A DNA stretch of 64,000 nucleotides from contig NZ_JACSJI010000011.1 in the NCBI RefSeq assembly GCF_014349105.1, forward strand, positions 1-64,000, given 5' to 3'. Each line of letters starts with the position of its first letter. Within the stretch, counting starts at the first letter, position 1. The notes under the pieces are model-generated. The model made no database searches and was not told the DNA's origin. It was given only the letters and a program-made list of their open reading frames with translations. Below, in pieces: positions 8,901 to 19,373 of this stretch. Source of the DNA: Caulobacter sp. 17J80-11. GTDB taxonomy: Bacteria > Pseudomonadota > Alphaproteobacteria > Caulobacterales > Caulobacteraceae. The translations under genes were made by a program, and so were the position numbers.

Positions 8901-9325
8901 GGGAGTGTCGCGGCGCGAACGACGCAGCCGACGGCCGAGGGGGCGCCCGATGACCCTGGACCCAGCGACCGACGCCCGACTTCCCTCTCTGGCCGTGCTC
9001 GGAACGGTCGACCGCGCCGGACGCACCACCGCCGCGGCGAGGGCCTGGAATTCGACGACGATTGAGGCGCGGGTCCCGTCCGACGTCCGGGAGGAACGAC
9101 AGCAGCCTGCCGGGCCTGGGGCGCCGCCGCTGTCCGACGGGACCCGCAGACCGCACCTATTCCTGGCCGCTGCCTATCGGAAGTATCTAGAATTTATAAA
9201 GAATTTTCCGAGGCTCACGCGCGGGCTATAAAAATCCCATCATTGCCGACGCTGCTGCAGCCTGGGCAAAGACCTAGCCGGGGGCATCCGTGCGCGTCAG
9301 GCGCGCGGCACGACTTGGAGCGTAC
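8901..9325. other. Gene-free stretch before the kdpDE-like operon
   Basis: About 425 bases without a convincing gene. The left half is ordinary GC-rich sequence; a frame across 8905-9231 lacks a ribosome site, any recognisable domain and normal composition. The right part (9180-9240) is sharply AT-rich and holds the probable regulatory region of the sensor/regulator operon. Confidence 0.5.
9189..9234 (+). promoter_or_regulatory. Candidate operator and promoter of the kdpD-like/kdpE operon
   Basis: Two direct AGAATTT repeats begin at 9189 and 9200, exactly 11 bases (one helical turn) apart, in a short AT-rich island. Downstream at 9229-9234 is TATAAA, about 90 bases before the sensor start. 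Tandem direct repeats spaced 10-11 bases are the usual target of OmpR-family regulators such as KdpE, so autoregulation is plausible but not shown. Confidence 0.45.
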
Positions 9326-10897
9326 ATGGCGAGCACCGCCGCCCGGCACACCCCTCTCGACATGGTCCAGGCCCAGCCTTCGCCGGCGCTCAGCCCGACG
9401 GTGTGGCTGCTGACCCGCGTCTCGCCGGCCATGAGCATGGCGGTGCGCATCGGGATCGCCGCCCTGATCGTCGCAGTGAGCGCGGTCATCGCGGAGTTCT
9501 TGTACGAAACCTTCGCCATGACCCGGCTGTCGGTACTGTTTCTCGGCGGGGTCATCGTCACGGCGGTGACCGTCGGCACGTGGCCGGCGATCGTCGCGGC
9601 CGTGCTGGCCTTCGCGGTCTATAATTTCCACCTGGTCGAGCCGCGCTTCACCTTCACCTTCGCGGGCGACGACGCCCTGACCCTGCTGGTCTTCCTGGCC
9701 GTGGCCCTGCTGACCGGCAGCCTGGCCGGGCGGGTGCGGGAGGAGGCCCTGCGCAGCCGCTCGCGCGCCGATCTGATGACCACCCTGTTCAACGCCAGTC
9801 GGGTGCTTTCCGCGACTGACAAGGAGGAGGCGCTCCGGGCGCGGCTGGCCCCGATCCTGGCTGACGCCGTCGGCGGCGAGGCGCAGGTGGTCGGGCCGGA
9901 CGAAGCGCTGGGCGCGCTCGAAGGCGACGGGGCGGAAGAGCGGTTGCTGCGCGCCGCCGCCCTGCTCGCCAGAAGACGCTCGCAACTGGGCGTCGAGACC
10001 CTGATGGACGGGGCCTGGCGTGCGCGGCGCATGCGGGTGGATGAAGAGGAACTGGGGGTCGCGGTCTGGCGCATCGGCGAGACGGCGGCTCATGAGCTGG
10101 AACAGGTCGACCGCCTGGCCGACATCCTCGCCGACCTCGGCGCCGCCGCGATCGCGCGCGCCCGGCTGAGCGCGCAAAAGGCCGCCGCCGACGCCCTGGT
10201 CAGCACCGAGAAGCTGCGGACGGCCCTGCTGTCGTCGATCTCCCATGACCTGCGCACGCCCCTGGCCGCCATTCTGGCCTCGGCCAGCAGTCTGAAGGAC
10301 TATGACGCGCAGTTCTCCCCGGAGACGCGGCGGGATCTCGCGGCCAACATCCAGGAGGAGGCCGAACGGCTGAACCGCTACGTGACCAACCTGCTCAGCA
10401 TGACCCGCCTGGAATCCGGCGCCCTGGACATGGAGCTGCACGCGATCTCCGCCTTCGAGGTGGCCGCCGCCGCCGCCCAGCGGGTCGAGCGCCGCAAGGG
10501 CGCGCGCCGGCTGTTGCTGAGCGGGCCGGAGCGGCCGCTGTTCGTGCGCGCCGACCCGGTGCTGCTGGAGCAGGCGCTGGCCAACGTGGTCGAGAACGCC
10601 GTGGCCTATTCGCCGGACGGCACGGACGTGGAGCTGCGGGTCGCCGAGCGCGACGGCGGGGTCGAGATCGAGATCGTCGACGCCGGGCCCGGCGTGGCGG
10701 AGGCCGAGATCGGCAAGATCTTCGACAAGTTCTACCGCTCGGCCGGCACTCGCCAGATCGCCGAGGGCGCGGGCATGGGCCTGCCGATCGCGCGGGGCCT
10801 CGTCGAGGCGGTCGGCGGCGCCATGACGGCGCGCGCCCGGCCGGACGGCGCTAACGGCCTGAGCGTGCTGGTCACCCTTCCGGAGGCCGAGGCATGA
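9326..10897 (+). CDS. KdpD-like sensor histidine kinase lacking the N-terminal KdpD/Usp domains
   Basis: About 523 residues from ATG 9326 (GGAG at 9317-9320); a GTG at 9290 would add 12 residues. Hydrophobic segments near residues 38-110 form the four-helix DUF4118 membrane region of KdpD. A linker leads to the dimerisation box SSISHDLRTPLAA with the phospho-acceptor His near 307, then N-box VENAVAYSP, DAGPGV and GMGLPIARGLVEAVGG of the ATPase domain. Full KdpD is about 900 residues; the N-terminal KdpD ATP-binding and Usp domains are absent here. The stop overlaps the regulator start (ATGA). No kdpFABC genes are adjacent. Confidence 0.85.
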   Translation: MASTAARHTPLDMVQAQPSPALSPTVWLLTRVSPAMSMAVRIGIAALIVAVSAVIAEFLYETFAMTRLSVLFLGGVIVTAVTVGTWPAIVAAVLAFAVYNFHLVEPRFTFTFAGDDALTLLVFLAVALLTGSLAGRVREEALRSRSRADLMTTLFNASRVLSATDKEEALRARLAPILADAVGGEAQVVGPDEALGALEGDGAEERLLRAAALLARRRSQLGVETLMDGAWRARRMRVDEEELGVAVWRIGETAAHELEQVDRLADILADLGAAAIARARLSAQKAAADALVSTEKLRTALLSSISHDLRTPLAAILASASSLKDYDAQFSPETRRDLAANIQEEAERLNRYVTNLLSMTRLESGALDMELHAISAFEVAAAAAQRVERRKGARRLLLSGPERPLFVRADPVLLEQALANVVENAVAYSPDGTDVELRVAERDGGVEIEIVDAGPGVAEAEIGKIFDKFYRSAGTRQIAEGAGMGLPIARGLVEAVGGAMTARARPDGANGLSVLVTLPEAEA

Positions 10898-11574
10898 GCG
10901 CCAGCGTCCTGCTCGTCGACGACGAGCCGCAGATCCTGCGGGCCCTGACCCCGGCGCTGGAGGCGGCCGGCTACGCGGTCAGCGTCGCCGACTGCGGCCA
11001 GGCGGCCCTGTCGCGGCTGGCCAGCGACGGCTTCGACGCCATCCTGCTGGACCTCGGCCTGCCGGACATGGACGGCAAGGACGTGATCGCCCGGGTGCGC
11101 GAATGGTCGGAGGCGCCGATCCTGGTGCTGAGCGCGCGCGACATCGAAAACGAGAAGATCGAGGCGCTGGACCTGGGGGCCGACGACTATGTCAGCAAGC
11201 CCTTCGCCATGGGCGAGCTGCTGGCGCGCCTGCGAGCGTCGCTGCGCGGGCGCGAGCGGCGCTTCTCAACCCGTTCGCACTTCTCGGCCGGGCCGCTGTT
11301 CATCGACTTCTCGCAGCGGCTGGTGCGGCTGGAAGGCGAGGAGGTGAAGCTCACCCCTAAGGAATACGACCTGCTCCGCACCCTGGCGCGCCACGCCGGG
11401 CGGGTGGTCACCCACCGCCAGCTGATCGCGGCGGTGTGGGGCGGCGACGCCGACGCCCAGTCGGTCCGCGTGCTGGCCGCCCAGGTGCGCCAGAAGCTGG
11501 AGGTCGACGCCTCGCGCCCGAAGCTGATCGTCACCGAACAGGGGGTCGGCTACCGGCTGGTGGGCGAGGACTAG
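10894..11574 (+). CDS. kdpE: KdpE-type OmpR-family response regulator
   Basis: A 226-residue regulator. The receiver has the acidic pair VDDEP, phospho-Asp near residue 53 (LLDLGLPDMDG), LSARD and the Lys of YVSKPF; the winged-helix domain has LTPKEYDLLRTLARHAGRV and the end VGYRLVGED. It is highly like KdpE, the activator of the Kdp potassium uptake ATPase. It is translationally coupled to the shortened KdpD-like kinase. Because kdpFABC are not adjacent, the target may lie elsewhere or differ from Kdp. Confidence 0.85.
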   Translation: MSASVLLVDDEPQILRALTPALEAAGYAVSVADCGQAALSRLASDGFDAILLDLGLPDMDGKDVIARVREWSEAPILVLSARDIENEKIEALDLGADDYVSKPFAMGELLARLRASLRGRERRFSTRSHFSAGPLFIDFSQRLVRLEGEEVKLTPKEYDLLRTLARHAGRVVTHRQLIAAVWGGDADAQSVRVLAAQVRQKLEVDASRPKLIVTEQGVGYRLVGED

Positions 11575-11715
11575 GCCGTCCAGCTTCACGGGGACGTGAT
11601 CCCTAAGGTTGAACCCCTAGGTGAAACCGGCGTTTCCATCCCCGCGACGACAAAGACACGTGAGGCGGCGGTCCCCTACAGCCCCCCAGACGACGGCCGT
11701 CTCGTCGCCGCTTTC

Positions 11716-11755
11716 AGCCCCCCGGCGTCCCCGTCGCCGGGGGGCTTCGTCGTTT
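11716..11755 (+). terminator. Hairpin with short T-containing tail (unit 1)
   Basis: Perfect 12-bp stem AGCCCCCCGGCG / CGCCGGGGGGCT with a 7-base C-rich loop, followed by TCGTCGTTT. It could terminate kdpE transcripts or a small RNA. Confidence 0.6.
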
Positions 11756-11909
11756 CCGGCCTCCCCGGACCTACGGACGGAGAAGTCTCAAGGCGCGGAC
11801 CGCCGCGCTCGAACCCGACGGGCCGACGTGCGTTTCGATCCCCGACGACAGATGAGGGGCGCCCGGCTCCCCCCCAATCCCCCGACCGCCGGTCGTTCCG
11901 ATGTCGCCC

Positions 11910-11952
11910 AGCCCTCCGGCGTCCCCCCGCGCCGGAGGGCTTCTTCGTTTCC
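11910..11952 (+). terminator. Hairpin with short T-containing tail (unit 2)
   Basis: Perfect 12-bp stem AGCCCTCCGGCG / CGCCGGAGGGCT with an 8-base C-rich loop, followed by TCTTCGTTTCC. It differs from the unit 1 stem only by a compensated C-G to T-A pair, so the pairing is conserved between the two copies. Confidence 0.6.
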
Positions 11953-11997
11953 GGGAAGGCTTGACCGGGACGGGCCCGCCCGGCGACCACTCGGGCC

Positions 11998-13257
11998 ATG
12001 GGGCTTTCCATCGGGATTTCCGGCGCGGGGCCGGCCGGGCTTGCGGCGGCGCTGCTGCTCAGGCGGGCCGGGCACGCGCCCGTGGTATTCGAGCGGTTCG
12101 AAGAAGCGCGCCCGGTCGGCTCGGGCCTGATGATGCAGCCGACGGGGCTGGCCGTCCTGCGCGCGCTGGGGCTGGAGGCCGAGCTGCGCGCCCACGGCCA
12201 GCCGATAGCCCACATGTTCGGGCGCGCGGTCGGGTCGGGGCGCGTCGTTCTGGACGTCCGCTACGACGCTCTGGCGCCGGGAACGCGGGCCCTGGCCGTG
12301 CATCGCTCCGCCCTGTTCGGTGTGCTGCACGCGGCGGCCGAGCGCGAGGGTGTCGAGATCGAGACCGGGTTCGAGGTCGCGGGGCTGGAACGCGGCGCCG
12401 ACGGCCGGGCGCGGCTGGTCGACGCGCGCGGGCGGGCGCGAGGGCCGTTCGACCTCGTGGTGGACGCCTCGGGCGCCCGCTCGGCCCTGGCCGACCTGTG
12501 CCGGTCGAAGCCGCCGCAGGCGCTGGCCTACGGCGCCGTCTGGGCGACCCTGCCCTGGCCGCAGGACGCAGGCTTCGAACTGGAGGCGCTGGAGCAGCGC
12601 TACCGCCGGGCCGACACCATGGTCGGCGTGCTGCCGGTCGGCCGGCGCTGGGGCGAGGCGGAGCCGGTGACCACCTTCTTCTGGAGCCTGAAGCCGGGGG
12701 ACTACGCGGCCTGGCGCGCGCGCGGGCTCGACGCCTGGAAGGCCGACGTCCTGCGGGTCTGGCCGCAGGTCGAGCCGCTGCTGGACAAGATCAGTTCGCC
12801 CGACGACCTGGTGTTGGCCCGCTACGCCCACCACACCCTGGCGCGGCCGTATGCGGAGCGGCTGGCGGTGATCGGCGACGCGGCCCACGCGACCAGCCCG
12901 CAATTGGGGCAGGGCTGCAACATGGCCCTGCTGGACGCCGCCGCCCTGGCCGCCGGGCTGGCGCGCCACGCCGACGTGGGCGAGGCGCTCGCGGCCTACG
13001 CCCGTCTGCGGCGCGGGCACGTGCGGCTGTACCAGACGCTCAGCCGGCTGTTCACGCCGTTCTATCAGTCCGACAGCCGTCTGCTGCCGGCGGTGCGCGA
13101 CCTATTGCTGTCGCCGGCCAGCGGCCTGCCGTTCGCCCCGCGGGTGCTGGCGACCCTGGTCTCGGGCTTGATCGGCGACCCGCTGTCGCGGCTTGGTCTG
13201 GATGCGCCGCCTTCGGTCGCGACGGCGGATCCAGAGCCGCTGGCGGCGGCCGGCTGA
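11998..13257 (+). CDS. FAD-dependent monooxygenase (PHBH/UbiH-like)
   Basis: A 419-residue flavoprotein. The N-terminus has the dinucleotide-binding motif GAGPAGLAAALLLRRAG followed by an acidic strand end (VVFERF), the middle has DLVVDASGARS, and the second FAD motif is AVIGDAAHATSPQLGQG near residue 294. These mark group A aromatic hydroxylase-like monooxygenases that use NAD(P)H and O2. The substrate is not evident. The gene begins about 55 bases after the second hairpin and has no strong link to the aldehyde dehydrogenase that follows. Confidence 0.85.
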   Translation: MGLSIGISGAGPAGLAAALLLRRAGHAPVVFERFEEARPVGSGLMMQPTGLAVLRALGLEAELRAHGQPIAHMFGRAVGSGRVVLDVRYDALAPGTRALAVHRSALFGVLHAAAEREGVEIETGFEVAGLERGADGRARLVDARGRARGPFDLVVDASGARSALADLCRSKPPQALAYGAVWATLPWPQDAGFELEALEQRYRRADTMVGVLPVGRRWGEAEPVTTFFWSLKPGDYAAWRARGLDAWKADVLRVWPQVEPLLDKISSPDDLVLARYAHHTLARPYAERLAVIGDAAHATSPQLGQGCNMALLDAAALAAGLARHADVGEALAAYARLRRGHVRLYQTLSRLFTPFYQSDSRLLPAVRDLLLSPASGLPFAPRVLATLVSGLIGDPLSRLGLDAPPSVATADPEPLAAAG

Positions 13258-13313
13258 GGCGAACCCGGGTCGCCCGGGGCGCGTTTTGCGACGACCCCTC
13301 GGAGGACCCCGAC

Positions 13314-14741
13314 ATGGCTGACCAACCCGGCGGCGGACGCGCGCGCGTGCAGACGGTGAACCCGGCGACCGGCGAGCCCGGCCGGGCCTACGACGCCCAC
13401 ACCATCGACGACGCACGCGCCGCCGCGGCCGAGGCCCACGAGGCCTTCCTGTCCTGGCGGCGGACGTCCTTCGCCCAACGGGCCGCGGTGATCCGCAAGG
13501 CCGGCGCGATCCTGCGCGAGCGCAAGGACGAGTTCGCCCGGCTGATGACCGAGGAGATGGGCAAGACCCTCAGCGACGGTCAGGCCGAGGTCGAGAAGTG
13601 CGCCTTCCACTGCGACTGGTTCGCCGAGCACGCCGAAGGCTATCTGGCGCGAGAGCCGGCCGACCTCGGCCACGGCGAGGCCTTCGTGACCTTCAACCCG
13701 CTGGGCGTGGTCCTGGCGGTGATGCCGTGGAACTTCCCGTTCTGGCAGGTGATGCGCTTCGCGGTCCCGGCGCTGATGGCCGGCAACGGCGGCCTGTTGA
13801 AGCACGCCAGCAATGTGCCGGGCTGCGCCCTCGCCATCGAGGAGGTGTTCCTTCAGGCCGGCCTGCCCAAGGGGCTCTTCCGCGCCCTGCTGCTGCCCAG
13901 CCGCGACGTGAAGGCGCTGATCGAGGACGCCCACGTCGTCGCCGTGACCCTGACCGGCAGCGTGCCGGCGGGCCGCAGCGTGGCGACGGCGGCCGGCGGC
14001 GTGCTGAAGAAGTGCGTGCTGGAGCTGGGCGGGGCCGACCCCTACGTGGTGCTGGAGGACGTCGACGTGGCGGCGGCGGCGCGGATCTGCGTGACCGCGC
14101 GCATGGTCAACGGCGGCCAGAGCTGCATCGCCGGCAAGCGCTTCGTCGTCGTGCGCCCGGTGCTGGAGGCCTTCGAGCGCGCCGTGGTCGAGGCCATGCG
14201 CGGCTTTGAGATGGGCGACCCGACCCGGCCGGAGACGCGGCTGGGGCCGATGCAGAGCGTCCAGGCCCGCGACGACATCCACCGCCAGGTGACCGAGAGC
14301 GTCCAGAAGGGCGCGCGCCTGCTGCTGGGCGGCGAGGTCCCCGACGGCCCCGGCGCCTGGTACCCCGCGACGGTGCTGGCCGACGTGCGCCCGGGCCAGC
14401 CGGCCCACGACCAGGAGGTGTTCGGCCCGGTCGCCGCCATCATCGCCGCCGAGGACGAGGCCGACGCGATCCGCATCGCCAACGCCAGCGAGTTCGGCCT
14501 GGGCTCGGGCGTGCTGACCGCCGACCTCGACCGCGGCCGCCGCATCGCCGCGGAGGAGCTGGAGGCCGGCATGAGCTTCGTCAACGAGAACGTCCGCTCC
14601 GACCCGCGCATGCCGTTCGGCGGGGTGAAGCACTCCGGCTTCGGCCGCGAGTGCGGCCGGTACGGCATCCGCGAGTTCGTGAACATCAAGACCGTCCACG
14701 TGCAGACGCTGGCGAAGGCCAAGGGCAGTTCGGTCGAATAG
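13314..14741 (+). CDS. sad: NAD(P)-dependent succinate-semialdehyde dehydrogenase, Sad/YneI type
   Basis: A 475-residue aldehyde dehydrogenase starting at ATG 13314 with GGAGG eight bases upstream. It shows NPATGEP at the N-terminus, MPWNFPFWQVMR near 138, the general-base Glu in LELGGADP near 240 and the catalytic Cys in GGQSCIAGKRF near 270, then EVFGPVAAI and the C-terminal FGGVKHSGFGRE. The unusual MPWNFPFWQVMR/LLKHASNVPGCA context matches the Sad (YneI) group, which oxidises succinic and related semialdehydes. The family normally has GGSDP; here it is GGADP. Exact substrate is not proven. Confidence 0.88.
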   Translation: MADQPGGGRARVQTVNPATGEPGRAYDAHTIDDARAAAAEAHEAFLSWRRTSFAQRAAVIRKAGAILRERKDEFARLMTEEMGKTLSDGQAEVEKCAFHCDWFAEHAEGYLAREPADLGHGEAFVTFNPLGVVLAVMPWNFPFWQVMRFAVPALMAGNGGLLKHASNVPGCALAIEEVFLQAGLPKGLFRALLLPSRDVKALIEDAHVVAVTLTGSVPAGRSVATAAGGVLKKCVLELGGADPYVVLEDVDVAAAARICVTARMVNGGQSCIAGKRFVVVRPVLEAFERAVVEAMRGFEMGDPTRPETRLGPMQSVQARDDIHRQVTESVQKGARLLLGGEVPDGPGAWYPATVLADVRPGQPAHDQEVFGPVAAIIAAEDEADAIRIANASEFGLGSGVLTADLDRGRRIAAEELEAGMSFVNENVRSDPRMPFGGVKHSGFGRECGRYGIREFVNIKTVHVQTLAKAKGSSVE

Positions 14742-14749
14742 GCGGTCCG

Positions 14750-14778
14750 CTTGTGGCCCGGCGGAGCGGCGCCTACAT
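14750..14778 (+). promoter_or_regulatory. Candidate heat-shock (RpoH) promoter of clpB
   Basis: CTTG at 14750 is followed 22 bases later by CCTACAT at 14772, close to the alphaproteobacterial RpoH pattern (CTTG then CCTATAT). The groES promoter in this window has the same arrangement with a 21-base offset. The site lies 65 bases before the clpB start. Confidence 0.5.
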
Positions 14779-14842
14779 CGCCTGCAGGCCGGACTGCGTC
14801 GCTTCTTGCAAGGGCGCGGACCGGCGATCCGCCTGAAAGGGG

Positions 14843-17431
<2,589 letters not shown>

Positions 17432-17447
17432 CCTAGGGCCGTCATCG

Positions 17448-17481
17448 CGGCTGCGGCGGAATTCGCGCTCCGCTGCAGCCG
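17448..17481. terminator. Stem-loop between convergent genes
   Basis: CGGCTGCGGCGGA pairs with TCCGCTGCAGCCG (12 of 13 positions) around an 8-base loop, between the end of clpB and the end of the converging membrane-protein gene. No T run follows, so termination is only suggested. Confidence 0.45.
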
Positions 17482-17508
17482 GGGTGGCGCGCCGGTTCAA
17501 ATCTCGCG

Positions 17509-18303
17509 CTAGCCGGGTCCCGCGGAGTCGCCGGTCGGTGGCGGGAGCGACTGGACGATGGCGACCAGGTTCACCGGCTGCACGCGGATGACGCCGGCGC
17601 GCGGGCTGTCGATGTCGGCGATCAGCAGGAACGGCACCGAGACGATCACCGGCAGGATGGCGAGGATCCGCGCGCCCTTGCGGTGCTCGACGCCGCCGAG
17701 CAGCACGTTGCCCGCGAACGCGATCAGCAGCATCAGCCCCCACGCGCCGATCGGTATGTGGTTGCGCCAGGCCGCCCCGGTGTAGCCCTGCGAATTGAGC
17801 ACGTCGTTCATCCCGGACACCACGAGCGCTGCGACCGGCGTCGGCGTCGCCTCGGCCGGGCCGGCCACGGCGGACCACATCTGGGCCTGCAGCCGCGCCG
17901 TCTCGGCGTTGATCCGGTCGAGCCGGGCCGGATCGCTCTCCCGGTAGAACAGGATGCGCTGTTCGGTGTAGCGGGCCAGCAGGTCACGCACGGCCGCCGC
18001 CGCCCCGGGCGGCAGCAGGTCGGCGCGGACGTATTCGGTGCCGATTGCGTTCGCCTCGCTCGCTTCCAGGTCCTTGCGCTCGTCATAGCGCGTGACCGCC
18101 ATCAGGAAGCTGAAGCCGATGATCAGGGCCTGCAGCGTCAGGGTGGCGCTCAGGATGGCGCTGAAGTCGGCGCGTTCGGCGTCGGTCGCCGGCCGTCCCC
18201 GCTGGCGCAGAGCGTGGCCTAGATGGGCGCCCAGCCACTGCACCAGGAGGGCGACGGCGAAGATCGCGAACGGGTGGTGATAGAAGCCGGCCATGCGGTG
18301 CAC
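17509..18303 (-). CDS. DUF4239-like membrane protein
   Basis: About 264 residues with hydrophobic segments near the N-terminus (FAIFAVALLVQWLGAHLG), around residue 60 (LQALIIGFSFLMAV) and two near the C-terminus (GLMLLIAFAGNVLLGG and ILAILPVIVSVPFLLIAD). The motif TLQALIIGFSFLMAVTRYD followed by an amphipathic stretch with EANAIGTEYVRADLL is characteristic of the bestrophin-like DUF4239 group. Function is unknown. The start is either GTG 18303 or the ATG at 18294, which has AGGTG at good distance. Confidence 0.75.
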   Translation of the reverse strand: MHRMAGFYHHPFAIFAVALLVQWLGAHLGHALRQRGRPATDAERADFSAILSATLTLQALIIGFSFLMAVTRYDERKDLEASEANAIGTEYVRADLLPPGAAAAVRDLLARYTEQRILFYRESDPARLDRINAETARLQAQMWSAVAGPAEATPTPVAALVVSGMNDVLNSQGYTGAAWRNHIPIGAWGLMLLIAFAGNVLLGGVEHRKGARILAILPVIVSVPFLLIADIDSPRAGVIRVQPVNLVAIVQSLPPPTGDSAGPG

Positions 18304-18439
18304 CTGCGCCGTCCCGCCGACGAGTCGAGGCCGCTCCCAGGGACCGGCCCATCGGGGAAACCCTGACTCGATGAACGGCCGAGGCCGGCTTTCGGTTCAG
18401 CGCCTTGCAGCTTCGCCACGTGGCGCTCAGACTGTCGGC

Positions 18440-18616
18440 ATGAGACCGATTACGCTCGCCGACAAGCTGCAGATGATCCGCGACCGGTACTACCTGCTGG
18501 TCGGGCCGCTGGTCCTGTTGCTGGCGTTCGGGCTGGGTAATTCGCCCGTGCTGGCCTGGACCGCGGGATCGATCCTCGTGGCGGCGACCGTGCTGAAGGT
18601 CACCCAGCGCCGCTGA
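18440..18616 (+). CDS. Small two-helix membrane protein
   Basis: A 58-residue protein with a charged N-terminus (LADKLQMIRDRYY) and two hydrophobic segments (LLVGPLVLLLAFGLG and WTAGSILVAATVLKV). The ribosome site before the ATG is poor. I do not recognise a family. It is divergent from the DUF4239 gene, with 136 bases between them. It is supported mainly by the clean hydrophobic pattern and a basic C-terminus. Confidence 0.5.
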   Translation: MRPITLADKLQMIRDRYYLLVGPLVLLLAFGLGNSPVLAWTAGSILVAATVLKVTQRR

Positions 18617-18678
18617 GCCTGCTCCGGCAACGTCAGACGATGCTTTGCGTTTGACGTTCGTAGCTTAGGAGCAGCGTG

Positions 18679-18996
18679 ATGAAACTTCGCCTCCCCCTCG
18701 CCGTCGCCGGCCTCGGCGCGCTGGCCCTCGCCGCGTGCCAGGAGCAGAAGACGGATGACCCCAGCGCCGCCGACGTGGCGGCGGCGAGCGCGGCGCAAAG
18801 CGCGGAGAACGCGGCCGACGCGGCTGGCGCGGCGGCCACCGCGGCGGCGGCCAACGCCGGCCAGAACACGACCACGGTGATCCGCGAGGTGCCGGTCCCG
18901 ACGCCGCCGCCCCCGACCACCAAGGAAGAGAGCACCTCGGTCACCATCGACGGGAACGGCGCCACCGTACGCAACGAGACCAAGGGCCCGGACTGA
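18679..18996 (+). CDS. Small Ala-rich lipoprotein
   Basis: A 105-residue protein with a lipoprotein signal ending LALAAC (Cys at residue 20). The mature part is Ala/Asn-rich, likely helical (about residues 30-62), then a Pro/Thr-rich linker and a short beta-like tail (STSVTIDGNGATVRNE). The start at ATG 18679 is favoured over the adjacent GTG 18676 because AGGAG lies seven bases upstream. A weak EcfG-like element (GCAAC-N16-CGTT at 18627-18651) precedes it. Function unknown; an envelope role is inferred from the lipobox alone. Confidence 0.7.
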   Translation: MKLRLPLAVAGLGALALAACQEQKTDDPSAADVAAASAAQSAENAADAAGAAATAAAANAGQNTTTVIREVPVPTPPPPTTKEESTSVTIDGNGATVRNETKGPD

Positions 18997-19078
18997 CCGG
19001 CCCGGTCGCGGTGCGCGCGTCGGCCCGCAACACCTTTTCGGCCGCACCCGTTCAGGGCGAGGACGAAAGGCGGTCTCC

Positions 19079-19279
19079 ATGGCGGACAAGCGCAAGGACA
19101 GGACCCTCCGGCGGCCGAAGGCGGCCGGCAAGCCCGGAATGTCCGGGCTGGCCACCCACCTGCAGCCCGGCGGCATGACCCCGGGCGGCGGCCCCGGCGC
19201 CGGGGTCGGCAGCATCGGCACGGGCGGCGGCTCGACCGACAACCGGCCGAGCGGCGACCTCAAGGATCGCGGCGAGTAG
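19079..19279 (+). CDS. Small basic, Gly-rich hypothetical protein
   Basis: A 66-residue protein: basic N-terminus (DKRKDRTLRRPK), a central Gly/Pro stretch and a polar end. There are no hydrophobic segments. It has a weak purine-rich site upstream (GAAAGG) and sits 5 bases before the earliest possible start of the FUSC gene, suggesting cotranscription. I cannot assign a family, and the low-complexity composition means it could be a chance frame. Confidence 0.45.
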   Translation: MADKRKDRTLRRPKAAGKPGMSGLATHLQPGGMTPGGGPGAGVGSIGTGGGSTDNRPSGDLKDRGE

Positions 19280-19373
19280 GCGCCTGACCGAGCCCGCGCC
19301 CGACAGCGAGCCGCGCCCTTGGCCGGACAGGATCGCGGCCGCGACCCGGGTCCTGGTCACCCCCGGCCCGCGC

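Larger units (their letters stand above)
11631..11952 (+). repeat. Two tandem ~200-bp units, each with a shared 5' box and ending in a 12-bp hairpin (candidate twin small RNAs)
   Basis: The 424-base stretch between kdpE and the FAD monooxygenase gene holds no convincing protein gene but contains two related units. Unit 1 opens with CGTTTCCATCCCCG at 11631 and unit 2 with CGTTTCGATCCCCG at 11831, both followed by ACGACA. Each unit ends in a perfect hairpin with the same stem layout (11716-11746 and 11910-11941) and then TTCGTCGTTTCC or TTCTTCGTTTCC. The loops are C-rich. The pattern suggests a duplicated non-coding transcript, but promoters are not clear. Confidence 0.5.

Noticed and set aside
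8905..9231. A plus-strand frame of 108 codons after the small HTH gene.
   Set aside because: No ribosome site or recognisable domain, odd composition, and it runs into the AT-rich regulatory island.
11596..11964. A 122-codon frame across the tandem hairpin units.
   Set aside because: Its internal similarity comes from the duplicated hairpins; Pro/Arg/Ser-rich with no domain. Non-coding units explain it better.
18627..18651. GCAAC-N16-CGTT before the small lipoprotein gene.
   Set aside because: Correct spacing but a mismatch in the -35; kept only as a remark because single such matches are expected by chance.
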